In this document: piece by piece, positions 1-8,582 of the stretch | How the letters are laid out: each line of letters begins with the position of its first letter | Position numbering within the stretch: the stretch's first letter is position 1 | From: Acidobacteriaceae bacterium | GTDB lineage: Bacteria > Acidobacteriota > Terriglobia > Terriglobales > Acidobacteriaceae | Assembly (NCBI GenBank): GCA_030041515.1 | Contig: JASHNS010000048.1 | Location: 1-34,039 of the forward strand | DNA length: 34,039 nucleotides | Reading direction: 5' to 3' | Position numbers and translations under genes: made by a program | The notes under the pieces: model-generated | What the model was told of the DNA's origin: nothing | Database searches by the model: none | Seen by the model: the letters and a program-made list of their open reading frames with translations, nothing else

Positions 1-2132
1 AGCGAGCGCCCGAATCCGTCCAGCACACGGATGCAGTTGCGCAAAGGCACAATGGGCTGCGGAGTATGCCGAGGTGCGGGAGCATCCTCGGTAGCGAATG
101 AGAACTTTGCCTGGGAATCTTCGGGATGGACCAGGAAGGTGGCGCGACCATCCACGCCAGTCTTCAGCAGTCGAACGCCCTCGTGGGCGGAGTCCCAGCT
201 TTTCACGACGATGTAGTTCAGCTCGTCGCGCAGAAACTCGTCGACGACACTCTCGTATTCGCCGGTCACCTCCAGGAAATCGGCCAGAGTACCCACAGGA
301 GCGAGGCCGCCGCCGAGAGAATTCTGCTGGAAGAGCTTGCGCACGGTATCCGTCGAGTAGCTGTGCTCGCGGATCAGGGATTCCAGCGAATTCTTACGTC
401 CGGTGAGGGTTGCATGTTCGGCGCGCAGCTGGTCGGCATGGCGCCGCGCCTGCTCTTCTTCGACACGACCGCCATCGATCTGACTGCGAAGTTCAGTGAT
501 TTCGTTCTCCACGCGGCGCAGCTTTTCCGTCACGCTTTCAAAGGTCAGCGAAACCTGCCCGCGCTCCGCGCCCAAAGCTTCCAGGTCGCGACGTGCGGCA
601 TCCATTTCCCCGGCGAGGCGCTCGGCTTCGCGCTCGAACGCAGCCAGCGCTTCTTCGCCCTGGGTGATCTGGTTGCGGGTTTGTCCAAGCTCAGACAGCA
701 GCTGTGCCGAGCGGCGGCGGGCGGCTTCCCACTCCTGCTCAGCGGCCGCTACCGAGCTGACCGCTGCGCGCATGGCTTCCTGCTTTGCGCGCGCGCGATC
801 GCGGAACTCCGCCGCCTCCTGGGCCGCGGTATCCAGAAAATTCTTCTGGGTCTCACGCTCGGCGCTCATGGTCCGGACATTTTCCGCTGCCTGCTCCAGC
901 TCCGCCTGGGCGGCGGCTTTGCGCGCTTCGAGCTCCGCGATGCGTTCCTCGTTCGTTTGGCGCCGGGCGTCGGCGCGCTCCATTTCCAGAGTCCGCTGGT
1001 TGGCGCGGGTCTCCGCGTTCTTGGCTTCATCTTCGAGCAGATAGCCACGGGCGGTGATGGCTGCGTGTTCGGCCTCAAGCGCCGTCACACGCTCTGTGCC
1101 GGAGTGGATCCGGGCGGTCAACTCCGCGATCTCAGCTTCCAGCGCGGCATGCTGAGCATCCATCTGAGCAATTTTGCTGGCCAGAACAACCTTCAGCCTG
1201 GCGCGCATCTCGTCGCGCAGCTTCGAGTAGCGTTCGGCCCTGGCCGCCTGGCGCTTCAGGGACGCCATCTGCCGAGTCACTTCCTCGAAGATGTCGTTCA
1301 CGCGGGCCAGATTTTGCTTCGCCTGCTCGAGGCGCAGCTCGGCCAGACGCTTTTTCGTTTTGAAGCGGGTGATCCCGGCTGCCTCTTCGATGATAGCCCG
1401 GCGATCATGGGGGCGGGAGCTGAGCAGTTGGCCGATCCGCTCCTGGCCGATGATGGCGTAGGACTCGGGGCCGAGGCCGGTCCCCATGAAGATGTCCTGG
1501 ATGTCGCGCAGGCGGCAGAGCTTGCCATTCAGCAAATATTCGCTGTCGCCGGTGCGAAAGAGCCGCCGGGTGATGACGATCTCGCCTTTTTGCGGGGTGC
1601 GGCTGAACTTTCTGCGGCGAATCCTGAGGACAACGTCGGGAAGAGCGGCCGCCTCGGCGTCCTCGGCCGGCGGCTCGGCGGTCATGGCTGCGGGAGCCGG
1701 TTCCGCAATGCCGCCTTCGAGAACCACACCTGGCTGGGCCTCCGCGATGATCTCCTCGACCTCGGCGGCGCGGTCCGCGCGCAATTTCGCCTCATCCCAC
1801 TCCGGAAGTGCCTCATCAAGGACCACTTCAGGGTCAGCCAGGAGGGGACCTCCCTCCCAGGCGTCGGGGTCGACGAGAGTGAGCGACACCTCCGCCATGC
1901 CCAGTGGCTTGCGCTCGCGGGTACCGGCAAAGATGACGTCCTCCATCTTGCCGCCGCGCAGGCTTTTGGCGCTCTGCTCCCCGAGCACCCAGCTTACGGC
2001 GTCCAGAATGTTGGATTTCCCACAGCCGTTGGGGCCGACCACAATGGCGATTCCGTGGCCCTGCACCGAGACTTCAGTGCGGTCGGCAAACGACTTAAAA
2101 CCGAGGATGTGAACCTTCTTCAGCTTCAGCAT
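1..2132 (-). CDS. smc: Chromosome segregation ATPase SMC (N-terminal ~710 residues; C-terminus beyond window)
   Basis: SMC homodimers with ScpA/ScpB organise and segregate the chromosome, using ATP at a head formed by the two protein ends. Read on the minus strand, the protein begins MLKLKKVHILGFKSFADRTE, has Walker A GPNGCGKS (residues 33-40), the conserved LRGGKMEDVIFAG block, and GLGPESYAIIGQERIGQLLS followed by EEAAGITRFKTKK. A long heptad-rich Ala/Glu/Arg coiled coil follows, then hinge-type sequence (VGTLADFLEV, DELNYIVVKSWDSA) before the gene leaves the left edge. Signature C-motif and Walker B are outside the window. The ATG at 2132 has GGGAG 9 nt upstream. Residues ~90-180 form an acidic Ala/Pro-rich insertion between the first head strands and the EIVITRR strand; Bacillus SMC has only about a dozen residues there. 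Identity is secure; the role of the insertion is unknown. Confidence 0.97.
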   Translation of the reverse strand, partial: MLKLKKVHILGFKSFADRTEVSVQGHGIAIVVGPNGCGKSNILDAVSWVLGEQSAKSLRGGKMEDVIFAGTRERKPLGMAEVSLTLVDPDAWEGGPLLADPEVVLDEALPEWDEAKLRADRAAEVEEIIAEAQPGVVLEGGIAEPAPAAMTAEPPAEDAEAAALPDVVLRIRRRKFSRTPQKGEIVITRRLFRTGDSEYLLNGKLCRLRDIQDIFMGTGLGPESYAIIGQERIGQLLSSRPHDRRAIIEEAAGITRFKTKKRLAELRLEQAKQNLARVNDIFEEVTRQMASLKRQAARAERYSKLRDEMRARLKVVLASKIAQMDAQHAALEAEIAELTARIHSGTERVTALEAEHAAITARGYLLEDEAKNAETRANQRTLEMERADARRQTNEERIAELEARKAAAQAELEQAAENVRTMSAERETQKNFLDTAAQEAAEFRDRARAKQEAMRAAVSSVAAAEQEWEAARRRSAQLLSELGQTRNQITQGEEALAAFEREAERLAGEMDAARRDLEALGAERGQVSLTFESVTEKLRRVENEITELRSQIDGGRVEEEQARRHADQLRAEHATLTGRKNSLESLIREHSYSTDTVRKLFQQNSLGGGLAPVGTLADFLEVTGEYESVVDEFLRDELNYIVVKSWDSAHEGVRLLKTGVDGRATFLVHPEDSQAKFSFATEDAPAPRHTPQPIVPLRNCIRVLDGFGRS

Positions 2133-2307
2133 GAGACAGCACTCCCGTGGCGGTTCCAGGCTACGTGCTTCCCCTTTGATTGCGTTCCGGGTCGCCGCTC
2201 CCTGCCGGTGGCGTCGACCTGAGCAACGGGGTTTCCGGAAACAGTCACCCTGAAACCGCCGGGGGTGGGGGTTCGGCGTGCGTGCAAGGGCCGGGTCATT
2301 AAGGAAA

Positions 2308-2337
2308 ACTGTAGCCTTCGCCTTCGGGCGGGGTCAA
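2308..2337 (-). promoter_or_regulatory. Candidate sigma70 promoter for smc
   Basis: On the minus strand TTGACC (2337-2332) and TACAGT (2313-2308) are separated by 18 bp, matching 5/6 and 4/6 of the -35 and -10 consensus. The predicted start near 2301 gives a leader of about 170 nt before the smc ATG at 2132. This is sequence match only. Confidence 0.4.
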
Positions 2338-2354
2338 CGGACACACCCCAACAT

Positions 2355-2363
2355 CTTGTGGAT
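2355..2363 (-). promoter_or_regulatory. Perfect DnaA box (TTATCCACA) upstream of smc
   Basis: The plus strand reads TGTGGATAA, the exact complement of the consensus DnaA box TTATCCACA. It lies about 55-60 bp upstream of the predicted smc transcription start, a position where a bound protein could act on the promoter. Only one perfect box was found here, so this is not evidence for a replication origin. Chance occurrence of one such 9-mer in 34 kb is unlikely but possible. Confidence 0.35.
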
Positions 2364-2624
2364 AAGGGGTACAAAACCCCAGTATTGGGCGGGAAGGGCA
2401 AATCGCATTGGATTCCGCGCATTTTGGGGAATTCGCGGAGCTCACCAGACAGCCCTTACACTAGGCTCGTAGCTGCCCCTCGGCAAGTGAAAACGCGGCC
2501 CAACCCGTACCCATCATGGTTCGCCTTCCCTGCCTCTAAAAATGACTCCCGGGTGACGGTCGCGCAAGGCGGCTCACGCTTCGGCAGACCTGGCATCCAA
2601 TCAACGACCCCGGAAAAGCACAGC

Positions 2625-5165
2625 ATGCTGCATTGGAGAATCGCAGGAATCGCCGCGCTCGCTCTGCTTTGCGGGGCTGCCGCGGAGCAAAACCCAACCA
2701 ACGCTCATCGTCCTGTGCCCGCGGCGCGCACTCAATTGGGCGCCGTTGAGATCACAGTGGTTGATGAGAACGGGCTCGCCGTCGCTGGTGCGGAAGTGGT
2801 GATCTCACGGTCCGGACAAGCGGTCGCGCGGCTCACCACCGACTACGCCGGGGAGGTTTCCTGGAGCCCGGCGGAGCAGGCGACCTTTAGCGTAACCGTT
2901 TCCAGACCCGGATACTACGAAACCTCCAGCAGCGGCCTGGACACGCAGGACCAGGCGATCAGGGTCACGCTCCGGCGCGAGCAGCTGATTCAGCAGCAGG
3001 TGAACGTGACCGCGTCCACGCCGGGCATCGATCCGCGGGAGATTGCCAACACGGTGACGCTGAACACGCCGGAAATTGTTAATATTCCCTACCCGACATA
3101 CCGGGATATCCGCAATCTGCTTCCGTTCATTCCTGGCATGGTGGCAGATTTTACAGGCCAGATCCATGCAGCGGGCGGCGATACCTGGATGACCCTGGAC
3201 ACACTGGACGGCTTCGACATCCGCAATCCCATCTTCGGAACGTTCGACCTGCTGGTGAGTCCGGATTCCGTTCGCGCCATCGACACCGAGACGACTCGTT
3301 ATCCGGTCCAATACGGACGGAGCACTGCGGGAGTGGTCGCGTTCACCACGGGCACAGGAGATAACAAGTTTCGGTACGATGCCACGAACTTCCTTCCGTC
3401 ATTCCGCGACCAGAACGGCATTCGTTTTGACACCTTTGAGCCGATCATTACCGTCTCGGGACCGCTGGTGCGCAATCGCGCCTGGTTCTTTGACGGTTTC
3501 GAACTCGAATACAACGACCAGTTCTTTACCGGCCTGCCCTCCAACGCGGATACGAACCATTTGCTCCGCGGCAGCGACCTGCTCAAGTTCCAGATGAACC
3601 TCGGATCCGCCAACAGCCTCACGGCAGCCCTGCTCGCCAACGATTACCATTCCCCCTACGAAGGGCTTTCGAACCTTGAGCCGCAGGCGAGCACCGACAA
3701 CCACGACATCCTGGCGTGGCTGCCGTATGTGCGAGACCAGCAAAGCTTCAGGAACGGAGTGATGGCCGACTTTGGCCTGGGCGAACTGCGCTACCGCGAA
3801 GGGTTTGAGCCGCACGGGACAACCCCTTACGTTCTGACCCCCAATGTGACGACAGGCAGCAGCTTTGAAACTCTCACTACAGCCTCGCAGCGGTGGCAGG
3901 CCTATGCCGATGCCTTTCTTCCTCCTCACCAATGGCTTGGTTCACACCAGATTCGCGCCGGCGTTCAACTCGCGCACATCGGATTCAGCGATTTCACGCT
4001 GTTTGCACCGGTGAATTACCTACGGGGAGACAACACCCTCAGCCGACGCAGCGTTTTTCCGGCCTTCGCACCCTTCACGCGGCACAACGCAGATGTGGGG
4101 TCCTACGTGGAAGACCGCTGGACACCGCGTTCAGGGCTGCTGGTCGAGCCTGGCCTGCGCTTTGACTGGGATGAGATCGTCCGGCGACCTCTGTTTTCGC
4201 CTCGCATCGCGTTCAATTTTTCCCCGCCGGGGCAGGCCAACACCACCAAACTGAGCGCAGGCGTGGGCGTCTACTATGGGCGGACGCAACTCGAATACCT
4301 GACTCGCGCTTTGGCCGGCGTGCGCTATGACACCAATTACGCGGCGGATGGAGTGACACCCCTTGGGCCACCGGAAAAGACCACCTTCAGCGCCGACGAT
4401 GGCATGCTCCGCCAGCCTCGATCCATCAGCTGGAGTATCGGCGCTCAGCACAAGCTTCGGTGGAATATTTACGCGGGCGCGAACTTCATGCAGCGGCGGA
4501 CGTCGGATTTGTTTGTGTACGCCAATCAGGACGGGACGGGCGCGCAGCCGGGGAATTATCTGCTGACGAACAACCGCGAAGACCGGTACCACTCCATCGA
4601 AGTCGAAGCACGGAAGACCTTCCGCGGGGACTACACGCTCTTTGCCGCGTATACCCGGTCCTCAGCGACTACGAATGCGGATTTGGATTTCGCCCCGGCC
4701 GAAGGCACGACTCTGGGGCCACCGACGAGCGGGATGACTTCAAATTCAGGGCTACAGCAGGGTGGTCCATTGCCCTGGGACACGCCGAATCGTGTCATCT
4801 CGTGGGGCTGGCTGCCTGCCTGGGCGCCTTTCTTTCCGTCCGTTCACAAGAATTGGGATTTTGTCTACACAATGCTCTGGAACACAGGGTTTCCGTTTGA
4901 CGCTGTGGATGTAAACCAGAGCCTTGTGGGAGCGCCAGGCGCTTACCGGTACCCCGATTTTTTCGACTTCAGCCCGGGGCTGGAATGGCGCTTTCACTTC
5001 CGTGGCAGGTACTTCGGGCTGCGTGGGATGGTTGAGAACGCCACCGACAGCCTGGATCCGTACGTGGTGAACAACAATATTGACTCGCCGCAGTTTCTCA
5101 CCTTTGCGCAGCCCCTGGGTCGGGCATTCACCACCAGGATTCGGCTGATCCAGTCGTCCAAATAG
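2625..5165 (+). CDS. TonB-dependent-receptor-like outer-membrane protein with N-terminal carboxypeptidase-regulatory-like domain
   Basis: The 846-residue protein starts with a signal peptide (MLHWRIAGIAALALLCGAAA). A beta-sandwich of the carboxypeptidase-regulatory type follows (residues ~35-115: VEITVVDENGLAVAGAEVVI, ending in IRVTLRRE). Next comes a plug-like region (~130-240, with MTLDTLDGFDIRNP and YPVQYGRSTAGVVAF) and then a long alternating aromatic barrel to the C-terminus. This architecture is typical of the many Oar/TonB-receptor-like proteins of Acidobacteriota, thought to move large ligands such as oligosaccharides across the outer membrane. The substrate cannot be told. The ATG at 2625 is chosen because the signal peptide begins there; the upstream open frame looks non-coding and the RBS (GGAAAAG) is weak. 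The gene stands alone, with no TonB, ExbB/D or enzyme partner next to it. Confidence 0.85.
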   Translation: MLHWRIAGIAALALLCGAAAEQNPTNAHRPVPAARTQLGAVEITVVDENGLAVAGAEVVISRSGQAVARLTTDYAGEVSWSPAEQATFSVTVSRPGYYETSSSGLDTQDQAIRVTLRREQLIQQQVNVTASTPGIDPREIANTVTLNTPEIVNIPYPTYRDIRNLLPFIPGMVADFTGQIHAAGGDTWMTLDTLDGFDIRNPIFGTFDLLVSPDSVRAIDTETTRYPVQYGRSTAGVVAFTTGTGDNKFRYDATNFLPSFRDQNGIRFDTFEPIITVSGPLVRNRAWFFDGFELEYNDQFFTGLPSNADTNHLLRGSDLLKFQMNLGSANSLTAALLANDYHSPYEGLSNLEPQASTDNHDILAWLPYVRDQQSFRNGVMADFGLGELRYREGFEPHGTTPYVLTPNVTTGSSFETLTTASQRWQAYADAFLPPHQWLGSHQIRAGVQLAHIGFSDFTLFAPVNYLRGDNTLSRRSVFPAFAPFTRHNADVGSYVEDRWTPRSGLLVEPGLRFDWDEIVRRPLFSPRIAFNFSPPGQANTTKLSAGVGVYYGRTQLEYLTRALAGVRYDTNYAADGVTPLGPPEKTTFSADDGMLRQPRSISWSIGAQHKLRWNIYAGANFMQRRTSDLFVYANQDGTGAQPGNYLLTNNREDRYHSIEVEARKTFRGDYTLFAAYTRSSATTNADLDFAPAEGTTLGPPTSGMTSNSGLQQGGPLPWDTPNRVISWGWLPAWAPFFPSVHKNWDFVYTMLWNTGFPFDAVDVNQSLVGAPGAYRYPDFFDFSPGLEWRFHFRGRYFGLRGMVENATDSLDPYVVNNNIDSPQFLTFAQPLGRAFTTRIRLIQSSK

Positions 5166-5505
5166 GCTCTGGGCGGCTATTCACATTGAGTTCGCAGTCT
5201 CCGGCAGCCGATTCAGGAGATTGGCCGGCGCCCCTCCATTTCCGGGACGGGTCGTGTTATCTTGCTGTTTGCACGGCCTTGTCAACGCGGTACGTCCGGT
5301 ACAGCATCCCACTCATGCAGCCTCGGGGGCCCTGCGTTCAGGTTGTCAGTGCCCAACGCGGCTTTTTATAATCCGGCATCATCACAGGGCAGCGGGCCGG
5401 ATGGAGGATAAGGCACCGGACTGCCGTTGAAGTTGCGGGGTATTCCGCCGGAACTGCCTCGAAGGCTTGGTTTCAGAATCACTAAGGATCTCCCAGGAGC
5501 GTTGA
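5166..5505. other. Non-coding gap holding the TPR-gene promoter and leader
   Basis: About 340 bp between the receptor-like gene and the TPR gene. It contains the promoter at 5343-5372 and the leader. No terminator with a T-tract was found for the upstream gene, and no coding sequence is convincing. Confidence 0.6.
5343..5372 (+). promoter_or_regulatory. Strong sigma70-type promoter for the secreted TPR gene
   Basis: TTGTCA (5343-5348) and a perfect TATAAT (5367-5372) are separated by 18 bp. Predicted transcription start is near 5379, leaving a leader of about 127 nt before the ATG at 5506. It is one of the two best promoter matches in the window, in a non-coding gap and in the right direction. 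Confidence 0.6.
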
Positions 5506-6978
5506 ATGAAGAAGCTCGCGATTGCCACGGTTGCACTGATCGGCCTTGGCTACCTGGCGATGGCCGGTTCGTCCGCCCTCGCGCAAACCCCTTCCAATCC
5601 CTGCCAGGGTATCACCATTAAGGATCCCGCCGAGTACAACGCCTATACGAACGCGATCAGCCAGTCAACGCCGCAGGCGAAGGCACAGGCGATTGAGGCG
5701 TTTCTTAAGCAGTATCCGAACAGCGTCGTGAAGGTGGATCTGCTCAACACGCTGATGATTCTGGACGAGTCGATCAGCCCGGCCGCGACGCTGGATGCGG
5801 CGAAACAACTGATCGCCGCAGACCCGACGAATTTGCGTGCCCTGATTGCATTGGTTTATCTGGAACACCAGCAGGCAAACGGGAATGTGCAGCAGCTCGA
5901 CCAGGCCGCGGCAGACGCCCAGAAGGGCCTGAGTGCCCCGAAAGGCCAGTGCGTCTCGGAGGCAGATTATGAAAAGGAGAAGGACGTAGCAACGCCCATC
6001 TTTTACAGCGCCATCGGTGCCGACGACTTCGCAAAGAAGGACTATGCCGGCGCCATCCAGGCCTACACCAAGGAACTGCAGTCGTATAAGGACCCGACCA
6101 AGACCACTGCGATGCCGGCTCCGATCGACACGTATTATCTGGGAGAGTCGTACCTGAACGAGAACCCTCGTGACCTGAAGAACGCGGTGTGGTTCCTTGT
6201 CCGTGCCGCAGAATTCTACCCACAGGCTAAAACGCAGATCGAATCCGCTGCAGAGTACTGGTACAAGAAGTATCACTGCTCGGTGACGGATGCGACCTGC
6301 ATCAACGGGAACCCTCCGCCGGGATTTTCGGACATTGAGCAGCTGGCTTCACAGCCCGCAAACGTGTTTCCGCCCGCAACGTACAATCCGACTCCGGCGC
6401 CTCCGCCGCCGTCACCGGCCGATCTGGCGCATCAGGCGATTGTGAACACAGCCGGCTGCCAGGGCGTTACCCCCGCTCCTCCGCCGGCGGCTCCCGCGAA
6501 TAGCGCTGCTGGTGGGGCGGCGGCCACTGCGGCTCCCGCAGCGACACCTGCGCCGGCTCCGGCTGCGCCAGGTACTTTCCCGGCTGCCTGCACGGACGCG
6601 CTCAAGAAGACTCTCGGCCTGTCGGACGAGGAGTTCATTCTTGCAAATGGTGATGACCAGGACCAGCAGCTGATCTGGAGCATCATCAACGGTGTTACCG
6701 CCCAGGTTCCTGGTATCGTGGTTTCAGCGGCGCCGGATGGCACCTCCGTCCAGCTCGCGGTCTCCGAAGATGCTCAGCACTCCAACACGGCGGACTTCAC
6801 GATCAACATGAAGCCAGCACTGAAGGGCAAGGAGATTCCTGCAGCGGGAGCCAAGGCGACCTACATTGCCACCTTCGACTCCTACACGCAGAAGCCGCTG
6901 ATGATCATCATGAAAGATGGGACACCGCCCGCGCCGACGCGCCCAGTGCGGCGCACGGTGCACCATCGCAGCCGCTAA
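5506..6978 (+). CDS. Secreted TPR-repeat protein with Pro/Ala-rich linker (unknown function)
   Basis: 490 residues. An N-terminal signal peptide (MKKLAIATVALIGLGYLAMA, cleavage probably after ALAQ) is followed by helical repeats resembling tetratricopeptide repeats (~35-260; for example LRALIALVYLEHQQANG and DFAKKDYAGAIQAYTKEL). Then come a Pro/Ala-rich linker (~290-355) and a C-terminal segment of about 120 residues with beta character and a basic tail (RRTVHHRSR). TPRs mediate protein contacts, so this is probably a periplasmic scaffold. The ATG at 5506 has AGGAG 6-7 nt upstream. The gene has its own promoter (5343-5372) and terminator (7001-7027), so it is likely monocistronic. I do not recognise a specific family beyond TPR-like proteins common in Acidobacteriota. 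Confidence 0.85.
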   Translation: MKKLAIATVALIGLGYLAMAGSSALAQTPSNPCQGITIKDPAEYNAYTNAISQSTPQAKAQAIEAFLKQYPNSVVKVDLLNTLMILDESISPAATLDAAKQLIAADPTNLRALIALVYLEHQQANGNVQQLDQAAADAQKGLSAPKGQCVSEADYEKEKDVATPIFYSAIGADDFAKKDYAGAIQAYTKELQSYKDPTKTTAMPAPIDTYYLGESYLNENPRDLKNAVWFLVRAAEFYPQAKTQIESAAEYWYKKYHCSVTDATCINGNPPPGFSDIEQLASQPANVFPPATYNPTPAPPPPSPADLAHQAIVNTAGCQGVTPAPPPAAPANSAAGGAAATAAPAATPAPAPAAPGTFPAACTDALKKTLGLSDEEFILANGDDQDQQLIWSIINGVTAQVPGIVVSAAPDGTSVQLAVSEDAQHSNTADFTINMKPALKGKEIPAAGAKATYIATFDSYTQKPLMIIMKDGTPPAPTRPVRRTVHHRSR

Positions 6979-7000
6979 GCCGTTTCGGTATTCGGACCTC

Positions 7001-7027
7001 AGGGCAGCCCACGTGGCTGCCCTTTTT
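7001..7027 (+). terminator. Rho-independent terminator of the TPR gene
   Basis: A perfect 9-bp stem, AGGGCAGCC (7001-7009) pairing with GGCTGCCCT (7015-7023), encloses a 5-nt loop and runs into a T-tract (7023-7027). It lies 22 bp after the stop codon at 6978 and only about 20 bp before the next gene's start, so that gene needs read-through or another promoter. Confidence 0.85.
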
Positions 7028-7047
7028 GCTGCTACATTGAAGGAGAA

Positions 7048-7914
7048 ATGTCCCTCCCCAATCGCAGGAACAGCGCCGCGATGCTGGCGGCTGCGCTTCT
7101 CTGTGGCACATGCGCCCTGGGAGCCGGCAGGCCGGGGTACGCACAACAGGTTTCCGTGCCGTCGTGGATTCCAGCGGGCCAGTCTTCGGCCGCGGGCATG
7201 AGTGCAGCCGATGCCGCGCGGGTCCGCGCACAACGGAACGCCATCGCCGCGCAGGCGGAGTTCTTCGGCTATGACCTTTTGCTGGCTGGATGGCAATCCA
7301 CGCAGGCGTTTTGCCCGGAGAGCCCGGGCTACCTGCTTCTCCACTACAGACGCACGGGACGCAATGGAGCTGAGTCGCTGTTCACGGCGGTAGTGCCGCG
7401 CCGATCAGGGCGCGTCGAGGTCGTTCCGGTGCTCTATCGCAACGCTACGCCATTCCAATCCGCGGTAGGCAGCGAGCGCAGTCTTTCAGTATTCAACAAA
7501 GTTATTCCGCAGGATGTAGCGGAACGGGAACTGCAATCCGGTGGTTCCTGGCTCCAGCTTGGCCTGTGCTATGCGGAGATTGCAGGGGACGAGCCGCGAG
7601 TCCCTCCGGAAACAGGTACAAATCCAGCCCTGCTGCGGGCGCCGGCGCCTACGCTCCGCATCTCCGATGAGAACCACACCACCACGGTCCTGTTTGCGGA
7701 TCAGAATTCCGCCCATCGGTACACGGTATGGACGATCGGCTTCGATGCCCATGGGCGCGCTGTTTCGGCCACAGCCGATTCGCTCGCGGACTATGCAGCT
7801 CCGGTTGTGAACGGCAAGGCGCCCAGCGAAAAGCCTCTCCCGTCCGGGGACCAGCCGAAGATCATCCCTCTGCCACCGGCCTCTGTGCCGCAAGCGCACC
7901 CTCTTCCCCGGTAA
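7048..7914 (+). CDS. Predicted secreted protein of unknown function
   Basis: 288 residues with an N-terminal signal sequence (MSLPNRRNSAAMLAAALLCG, probable cleavage near YAQQ). The mature part begins with VSVPSWIPAGQSSAAGMSAA, continues as a mixed alpha/beta region and ends in a Pro-rich tail (from ~255). Cysteines at FCPESPGY and LGLCYAEI could form a disulfide. I do not recognise the family. The ATG at 7048 has AGGAG only 2 nt upstream, which is tight; the ATG at 7081 would still give a signal peptide (MLAAALLCGTCALGAG) and is a real alternative. It sits directly behind the upstream terminator. Confidence 0.75.
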   Translation: MSLPNRRNSAAMLAAALLCGTCALGAGRPGYAQQVSVPSWIPAGQSSAAGMSAADAARVRAQRNAIAAQAEFFGYDLLLAGWQSTQAFCPESPGYLLLHYRRTGRNGAESLFTAVVPRRSGRVEVVPVLYRNATPFQSAVGSERSLSVFNKVIPQDVAERELQSGGSWLQLGLCYAEIAGDEPRVPPETGTNPALLRAPAPTLRISDENHTTTVLFADQNSAHRYTVWTIGFDAHGRAVSATADSLADYAAPVVNGKAPSEKPLPSGDQPKIIPLPPASVPQAHPLPR

Positions 7915-8010
7915 CGGAACGGGGCCAGACTCTGCACCGTGCGAAGCCGGTGCGCGATGAACTTGCGCCGGAGACACCACCGGCCTACCATGCTCCGGGG
8001 AGGGCTCCCG

Positions 8011-8469
8011 ATGGACACTGATCGCATCGAAAATCGCATCGAGTTGCGTGTTCCAGTCTCCCGAGTGTGGAGAGCACTGACCCGCTCAGCGGAATTCGGC
8101 GCCTGGTTCGGGGTGCGGTTTGACAGCCCTTTTGAGCCGGGCCACGAATCAACAGGCCAGATGGTTACGCCGGGAATGGAGCACCTCACCTGGCGGGCTG
8201 TCATTCAGGATATTGAGCCTGAACAATACTTCGCTTATACGTGGCATCCTTATGCCGTTGACTCCACACGCGATTATTCCGAGGAGGTGCCGACGCTGGT
8301 CGAATTCCGTCTCACGCCCACGCCTTCCCAGGGCTGCGCGCTTCGCGTCACAGAATCCGGGTTTCAGGATCTGCCTGACGCTCGGCGCGCCGAGGCCTAT
8401 TCAATGCACCAGCAAGGCTGGGCGCAGCAGATGAAGAATCTCGAGGGATACCTCGAACGGCACCCCTGA
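8011..8469 (+). CDS. AHSA1/SRPBCC-domain protein (Activator of Hsp90 ATPase homologue-like)
   Basis: 152 residues, matching the START/SRPBCC fold family PF08327 in length and layout. The N-terminal strand and helix (IENRIELRVPVSRVWRALTR) lead into EFGAWFGVRFDSPFEPG, central strands with YFAYTWHPYAVD, a VEFRLTPTPSQGCALRVTES strand pair, and the final long helix GWAQQMKNLEGYLERH. The fold makes a hydrophobic cavity binding small ligands; many bacterial members have no assigned substrate. The ATG at 8011 is preferred over the longer frame because GGGGAGGG lies 6 nt upstream and the fold begins there. The gene is cytoplasmic, with no partner gene that defines its role. Confidence 0.85.
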   Translation: MDTDRIENRIELRVPVSRVWRALTRSAEFGAWFGVRFDSPFEPGHESTGQMVTPGMEHLTWRAVIQDIEPEQYFAYTWHPYAVDSTRDYSEEVPTLVEFRLTPTPSQGCALRVTESGFQDLPDARRAEAYSMHQQGWAQQMKNLEGYLERHP

Positions 8470-8517
8470 TCTCGGGGAGTTTTTTGGCGGCCGGGGCCAC
8501 CGGCCTCGCAGCTCCCC

Positions 8518-8546
8518 TTGACAGACCGCCTGCGTCTATCGATTAC
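8518..8546 (+). promoter_or_regulatory. Candidate promoter for the 8583 gene
   Basis: A perfect TTGACA (8518-8523) is followed after 17 bp by GATTAC (8541-8546), a weak -10 (3/6); shifting by one base gives ATTACT, also 3/6. The predicted start is near 8553, about 30 nt before the ATG. Confidence 0.4.
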
Positions 8547-8582
8547 TGTTGATCTGTGGTTTAACCCAGTAAGGAGCCTCTT

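Larger units (their letters stand above)
2133..2624. other. Non-coding region between divergent smc and the TonB-receptor-like gene
   Basis: About 490 bp without a convincing gene. It holds the smc promoter candidate and DnaA box (separate entries) and a perfect 12-bp palindrome GTTTCCGGAAAC at 2231-2242, in the smc leader. The plus-strand reading frame of the downstream gene happens to be open through part of this stretch, but the translation is low-complexity and lacks a signal peptide, so it is taken as untranslated. No confident promoter for the rightward gene and no tRNA-like structure was seen. Confidence 0.6.

Noticed and set aside
126-2222. Long open frame on the plus strand opposite smc
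   Set aside because: Its translation has no family resemblance, while the minus strand encodes a clear SMC; it is an antisense shadow produced by GC-rich codon bias.
2355-2363. Replication origin suggested by the DnaA box
   Set aside because: A single box with no cluster, no AT-rich unwinding region and no dnaA/dnaN neighbours does not support oriC.
8474-8517. Nested GC-rich inverted repeats after the AHSA1 gene as a terminator
   Set aside because: Arms GGGGAG/CTCCCC and GGCCGG/CCGGCC are interrupted by a large internal loop and no T-tract follows the 3' arm.
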